A DNA stretch of 64,000 nucleotides from Unio delphinus (lineage: Eukaryota > Mollusca > Bivalvia > Unionida > Unionidae): the NCBI GenBank assembly GCA_029339505.1, contig JAQISU010000057.1, positions 7,647,501 through 7,711,500 on the forward strand. Direction: 5' to 3'. The position numbers were made by a program, and so were the translations under genes. A model generated the notes under the pieces. It saw only the letters and a list, made by a program, of their open reading frames with translations. It did no database searches and was not told the DNA's origin. Shown here one piece after another: positions 59,830 to 64,000 of this stretch (positions are counted from its first letter, which is position 1; each line of letters opens with the position of its first letter).

Positions 59830-60480
59830 ATTGTCAAGTTTTGATTTAATCGATGCTGCTAAAAAAATTAATAATAAAACAAAACTTCAGACGTGTTTTT
59901 TTTATGCGAGATCAATTACCAAAATACTCAAATAACATTGAAACCGTATTATTAACCTCCATAACAGCACTGGACCTGAAACTCACTAGGCTGCATACGC
60001 GATTGATCTGCGTGGAATCGTTTATTTTGATTCATATGGGTTACCACCATTCAAGGAATGTATGTATTATATACACCAATTAAAAAATCCTCACAAGGTG
60101 AGGCCTTGGTATTCAACGCTATCAACACAGACAATAACCTATCCACCAATTGGCAGTCAGCAAGTAATTAATGTACTTTAAGCTATATCAGCATCGACTA
60201 AACCAGCCCATAAGATCGTACATGGATACACAAGTAATCACTTTTTAGAGAGATCTTAAAATGTAATGATTGATACTTATAGGAGATCTCTGCCAACAAA
60301 CAAACCCACCGGCGAAATGTCGACAACCAAAGATATATTTTTTTATCATGATGAAAACTACTAACTGTTAAATCTTGCAAATGTTGATCCAAAACAAAAA
60401 AATTATATTTCAAGACAAACAGTGGAAATTATGAATGAGTAATCTTTCATTGAATGATCTCATCATTAGGCTTGACGGAG
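59830..60480. other. Decayed part of the virus-like cluster
   Basis: Short, shifting frames on the plus strand (for example around 59853-60083). No domain is recognised. Confidence 0.35.
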
Positions 60481-60493
60481 AAAGATTAAATCA

Positions 60494-60778
60494 GTGGTTC
60501 TTTTTCAAACTGTATTATATAATACTAGTGGTCGAGTTCTTAAAACCGGCGATATAATGACAGGCGGACTCAGTATGAATTCGAGTAAAATGACATCACT
60601 TGGTGAACCAACACCATATACCGACGCAGTAACAAAAAACTACGCGGATATCATAGAGGGAAAACTATCAACGTTGAAAACCGTACATGATGCTCATGTA
60701 TCCGTGCCTTTTGCAAATCTCCGTAGAAATTTTAGAAAAACTTATGAAGCGTCGGATAATTTCTTTGGAAAATCATAA
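60494..60778 (+). pseudogene. Fibre-like frame of the virus-like cluster
   Basis: The frame contains GDIMTGGLSMNSSKMTSLGE, then PTPYTDAVTKNYAD. This layout (M-x-G-x-L-x-M, K-hydrophobic, L-x-x-P, then D-A-V-x-K-x-Y-x-D) is the repeating motif of many phage tail fibres and of fibre-like proteins in some eukaryotic DNA elements. Only one repeat is present. The frame ends with a stop at 60778, and a further frame continues at 60808. Confidence 0.45.
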
Positions 60779-60807
60779 CCGTCGATGAAACTAAAACAAC
60801 TATCGAC

Positions 60808-61176
60808 ATGATTAAACAAACAAAGGATAATATCGTTAGTTGTTTTCCTGCTATCGCTGAAAAGCTTGATATGATTAAAATACCCAGAAAACAAAATATC
60901 AATACTGTGTACTCGATACAACATGGATCTTTCAATTGGACACCTCGAAAAAACATTATTTCAATTATTGCCGCGGTGCGGGATATCTATAGATTAACCC
61001 TAATTTCCCCGTTACAGTATAGTATATCATCAAGTTCATCTACGGGTGTTGGTAGCGTAAATGCAATCACAGATAAAGAGTCCACCAAAACATTTAATTT
61101 AACCCCTAATATTGGTAATTTAACATCGGTGTCAATCATATGGTATGTAGACGTTCTAATTGATTTAAGTAAATAG
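60808..61176 (+). pseudogene. Continuation of the fibre-like gene
   Basis: A 122-codon frame with NIVSCFPAIAEKLDMIKIPR, a Ser-rich stretch (YSISSSSSTGVGSVNA) and VSIIWYVDVLIDLSK before its stop. It lies 30 bases after the previous frame and is probably the C-terminal part of the same broken gene. No database family is known to me. Confidence 0.35.
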
Positions 61177-61180
61177 TATA

Positions 61181-61440
61181 ATGAATGTCCAGCAGTATCG
61201 ATATGATCAAGTGCATGAATTGCAAACGAAACTAAACAATCTCATTGACGTGTATCCAGTAAAAATAAAAAAATATCACAGGAGTATACCCACGTTGATA
61301 TAATCGTGTATTCGGTTTCAGCTGTTATTGGTGGAACGGGTATATTACTATCAGCGGTAACAATGATTGCACCTGTAGTTGTTACAATTTGTGTTTGAGC
61401 GGCAACAAGAATTACAGGGGTTTGCAAATATAATTGCAAA
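61181..61440 (+). pseudogene. Membrane-segment frame of the virus-like cluster
   Basis: It starts at ATG 61181 (MNVQQYRYDQVHELQTKLNN) and is interrupted by TAA after about 40 codons. A second frame then gives a hydrophobic stretch (SAVIGGTGILLSAVTMIAPV, then VVTICV) that would span a membrane. The intact gene may have been a small membrane protein. Confidence 0.35.
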
Positions 61441-61527
61441 CAAAATATCCACGTGTAGTCAAAATGAACTAAATGATTATATAATTCAGGTACATATCGC
61501 TAATGCCGCATATTCCCAATATCTTCA

Positions 61528-61848
61528 TTGATATCATCCAGCCTAGACGATACAATACTATTCGATGATGAGTTCTGGGCAATGATTAAGATCTATGAAA
61601 CAGCGATATTAAAATTAGAAAAAAACATAATAATAATAATATCTTTGATGGAACCAAGGGAGCTACTGCGACAGATAGCCTTAAATAGAACCCAGCCAAA
61701 GACAACCATGATCTCAATAATCTCAACTAACCCTGAACTCAGCGTGAACATTCCAATGGCTATTCCGGTAAAGAAATCGCGCTTGCAAAATTACGAGTAT
61801 GTTACCGCTGGCCCAACATCAGATCAAAATCATTTGGTGGACAACTGA
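61528..61848 (+). pseudogene. Unknown frame of the virus-like cluster
   Basis: A 106-codon frame whose first part (LFDDEFWAMIKIYETAILKL) is helix-like. Its later part (SIISTNPELSVNIPMAIPVK) looks like another gene segment. A frameshift near 61640 is likely, since a neighbouring frame gives an in-register GTKGATATDSL. No family recognised. Confidence 0.3.
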
Positions 61849-61849
61849 A

Positions 61850-62990
61850 AAATAATTCTCTAGTGTTTGCAATAAAAATGAAAAAGATGGATATCCCGAA
61901 TGGAACGTTGTTTCTACTTCATCTGGTAGTTATCAAATCGAAGAAATCAATAATGAATTTCAGCGTATAATACATTCCATTACAGGACAGAAATAAAAAA
62001 TTACTATAATAGTCCACGAACCAACACTAACAGCCGCCATCAAGATAAATTCATCTGTGTTGTAGATATTAATCAGTCATTGATCAGAACAGTTCTAGGA
62101 TGGCATGAACTTCCACCTTATCAATGATCACATGAACCAAACCTAAACGATTTTACCACAGGTGTAAAAAAAAATTATAACACAACCAGAGTATAGAAAA
62201 ACATTTTCTCATGATTATTTTTGATTGATTATAGTAATTTGTTAAGATTTTTTAATAAATTATTCGAGTACGACGCACCAAATAACTTGTTTCTCCGAGA
62301 GGAGTAGTTTAAATTTCTTTCAGAGAAAATTACAAATGAAGTCACACGCATATTTTATAAATTAAAGAATTTATTTGCGAGTATTACACAGCATTATTCT
62401 GATGACTAAAACAACAGATTATCGAAACAATTCAGCATGTCAATCAAAATTAATCGAGAAATTCGTGACTTCGTAATCTATGAAGAGTATTATAAACGCA
62501 ATGGAACCGAATAACAGTTACCGACATTTGTAATACCAGCATTTAAAACAGATGATCTAAAGAAATCACTCAGCGATCTTATCAACGAGAAGTTTCCTAA
62601 CAAACTCGCTGCATGGAAAAAAAGTAACTCCTGGAGATATCCTTAAGCAATACAATGACCCAGTCGGGGGTGGGAGACACATATCACCTGAAAATTTAAA
62701 TATATCCTCGGTGATCGCAGTATATGGAGTATGTGATGTTATTGATGGAAGCTATCAAATAAATCTCGAAAAATCAAATCAGGCCCAGCAGGGAAACATT
62801 TTATACTCGCTTATACCGCTGGTTCAACCCGGATATTTAATAGTCCAGCAGCCAATGTCACCGTCTATATGCAGTGTCATCATAATTTATTAAAAAGAAT
62901 AAATTTTAAACTCACTGACCAATCTGGTAACTTAGATGACCTCGATTGGAAGATTTTACAAATAGGTCTCTATGTGAAATCTTAAATGTG
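61850..62990 (+). pseudogene. Minor-capsid/penton-like gene remnant
   Basis: Spread over several frames are DGYPEWNVVSTSSGSYQIEE, INNEFQRIIHSITGQK, LTAAIKINSSV, IRTVLGWHELPPY, later CDVIDGSYQINLEK and VQPGYLIVQQP, and finally NFKLTDQSGNLDDLDWKILQ near a stop at 62985. A strand-rich protein with a GSYxIxxIN start and an LTDQxGNLxDL end is the pattern of single-jelly-roll penton-like proteins that accompany invertebrate Polinton-like elements, as I recall them. It has at least five frameshifts or stops and an inserted unrelated-looking stretch (62230-62640). Confidence 0.5.
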
Positions 62991-63000
62991 ATTTCATCAT

Positions 63001-64000
63001 GGTACCAAAACAAATATAACATATTTTTTCTTGTCGTTTTTCAAGGTAACCAAAATATATATAGCATAAAAAAGTATATCTCAGTCGCATAATTGTTTTT
63101 TAAATATAAAAATGATGAAATTAGGATACACGATTTTTTCGGTCATTTTTTGGAAAATTGATGAAATCATGCGTGAAGGATTTTAGTAGTAAAAATATTC
63201 TAATTTGAATTTTTTTTAAATTTGTTACATTTGTAATAAGAACCATAACATTGATATTTTCATAATTATAAATATAACTTAAAATTAATTTTTTTTAAAC
63301 AAAAAATAAACAGTAGAATGATGAGCGGTTATCATTCACTGGGTCCCTTTTATTGGCCTTGTGTCTTTCAATCGGTTCTTTTTATCTTTTTGGGGGGATC
63401 TCTCTTTTTTGAGAATTATCTTTGACCCTATTACTGTTTATTTTGGCCGAAATTCTTTCTGAATGCACTGTGTGACATCGAGCTGTTTGCATCCACGTTA
63501 CTATTTATTTTAGGGGCGCCCATAGACATATATCCAGCGAATTTTCTAAGCGAAACCAATGGTTAGAATATTCTGAAGATTGTCTAGGCATTTCGATTTC
63601 ATATTTAAAAGATATTTTTTTAACTATATTTCTTAGAAAAAGCGGATGTATTAACACATTCTGCTACAAGTCTGATCGAGGGTATCCATCTATCAAAATA
63701 TTTGCCGGCTTTATTCATCTATTGAAATATATTTTCTTTACCAGTTTCTGTATTGATGTTTTGGATATCGCTCTGTCAGACAGCGTTTGGTATTTTCACT
63801 TTGTGTAATAGCTTGAAGGTTTGATCAATTATTAATTTTAGGAACAGAGAAAACGTAGGCAATCACAAAGTTATGGAGGATTTCTCAATTAAACACTTCG
63901 TAAATAAATCTGTGAGAATAATATCCACTACCCCTGAACCAAATCTGATATAACTATGATTATCGACAAAACCCACTTGTTTTTTCAACTGACAGTTTCT
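63001..64000. other. End of window, no gene recognised
   Basis: AT-rich sequence. A minus-strand reading around 63600-63790 gives short non-repetitive peptides between stops (FDRWIPSIRLVAECVN), which could be decayed coding sequence. I recognise no domain and make no call. Confidence 0.4.

Larger units (their letters stand above)
58329..63000 (+). mobile_element. Decayed virus-like structural gene cluster (Polinton/adintovirus-like?)
   Basis: About 4.7 kb of mostly plus-strand, closely spaced, intron-free gene remnants with numerous frameshifts and stops. Base composition is AT-rich like the surroundings, but the coding style is compact. The last gene has a C-terminal pattern I associate with minor-capsid/penton-like proteins in invertebrate Polinton-like elements, and one gene has a fibre-like motif. 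No polymerase, integrase, ATPase or major capsid protein is recognised within the window, so the assignment is tentative. It lies directly upstream of the nAChR 3' exon and may have separated it from its 5' exons. The breaks mean it is a fossil, not an active element. Confidence 0.45.

Noticed and set aside
63540..63800. Minus-strand coding remnant
   Set aside because: Short stop-flanked peptides without any recognisable motif; not enough support.

Overview
The window looks like AT-rich animal nuclear DNA, most likely from a mollusc (probably a bivalve). This rests on intron-containing nicotinic acetylcholine receptor (nAChR)-type sequence in several paralogous copies, tRNA-derived SINEs, RTE-, CR1/L2- and I/Nimb-type LINEs, Polinton/Maverick-type integrase remnants, and abundant TA, CT, GA and CA microsatellites. 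The species cannot be named from the sequence alone. There is no operon structure, and no rRNA gene or convincing tRNA gene was seen. Nearly all recognisable coding sequence is decayed; the one large undamaged reading frame with a clear family is the 3' exon of an nAChR-like subunit at 57082-57924 (minus strand).

The main organising principle appears to be an old tandem segmental duplication with a unit of about 18.5-20 kb. By eye, recurring blocks can be followed in the same order: X (2522, 22430, 40970), Z (23020, 45020, 53748), Y (3290, 26640, 55250), the nAChR 3' exon (7705, absent in copy 2, fragment at 47958, intact at 57082), W (8270, 28360), V (10910, 35690), the nAChR 5' exon (13114) and U (19915, 37550, the second partly inverted). 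Each copy has its own losses, minisatellite expansions and transposon insertions. Comparing copies therefore gives empty sites that date and delimit many insertions.

Layout. 0-2.5 kb: non-coding DNA with a 200-bp hAT-like MITE. 2.5-13.6 kb: copy 1, with SINE, two minisatellites, a CR1/L2 LINE, and the 3' and 5' halves of a dead nAChR gene. 15-19.2 kb: a deleted I/Nimb LINE, another LINE RT scrap, and a decayed PIF1-helicase gene with an attached domain I do not recognise. 19.8-22.2 kb: block U with SINE and a 42-bp minisatellite. 22.4-37.2 kb: copy 2, with a near full-length I/Nimb LINE (30.05-35.59 kb). 37.2-40.2 kb: integrase scrap, and an inverted copy of block U. 41-48 kb: copy 3, interrupted by a full-length RTE (41138-44394). 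48.1-53.6 kb: a Polinton-type remnant whose integrase gene is split by another LINE. 53.7-57.9 kb: copy 4 with the best nAChR exon. 58.3-63 kb: a cluster of decayed virus-like structural genes (Polinton/adintovirus-like is my best guess), lying directly upstream of the nAChR 3' exon. 63-64 kb: nothing recognised.

All homology statements between blocks were made by reading, without alignment software; block edges are good to roughly 10-50 bases. Names of families rest on motif memory, not on a database search.
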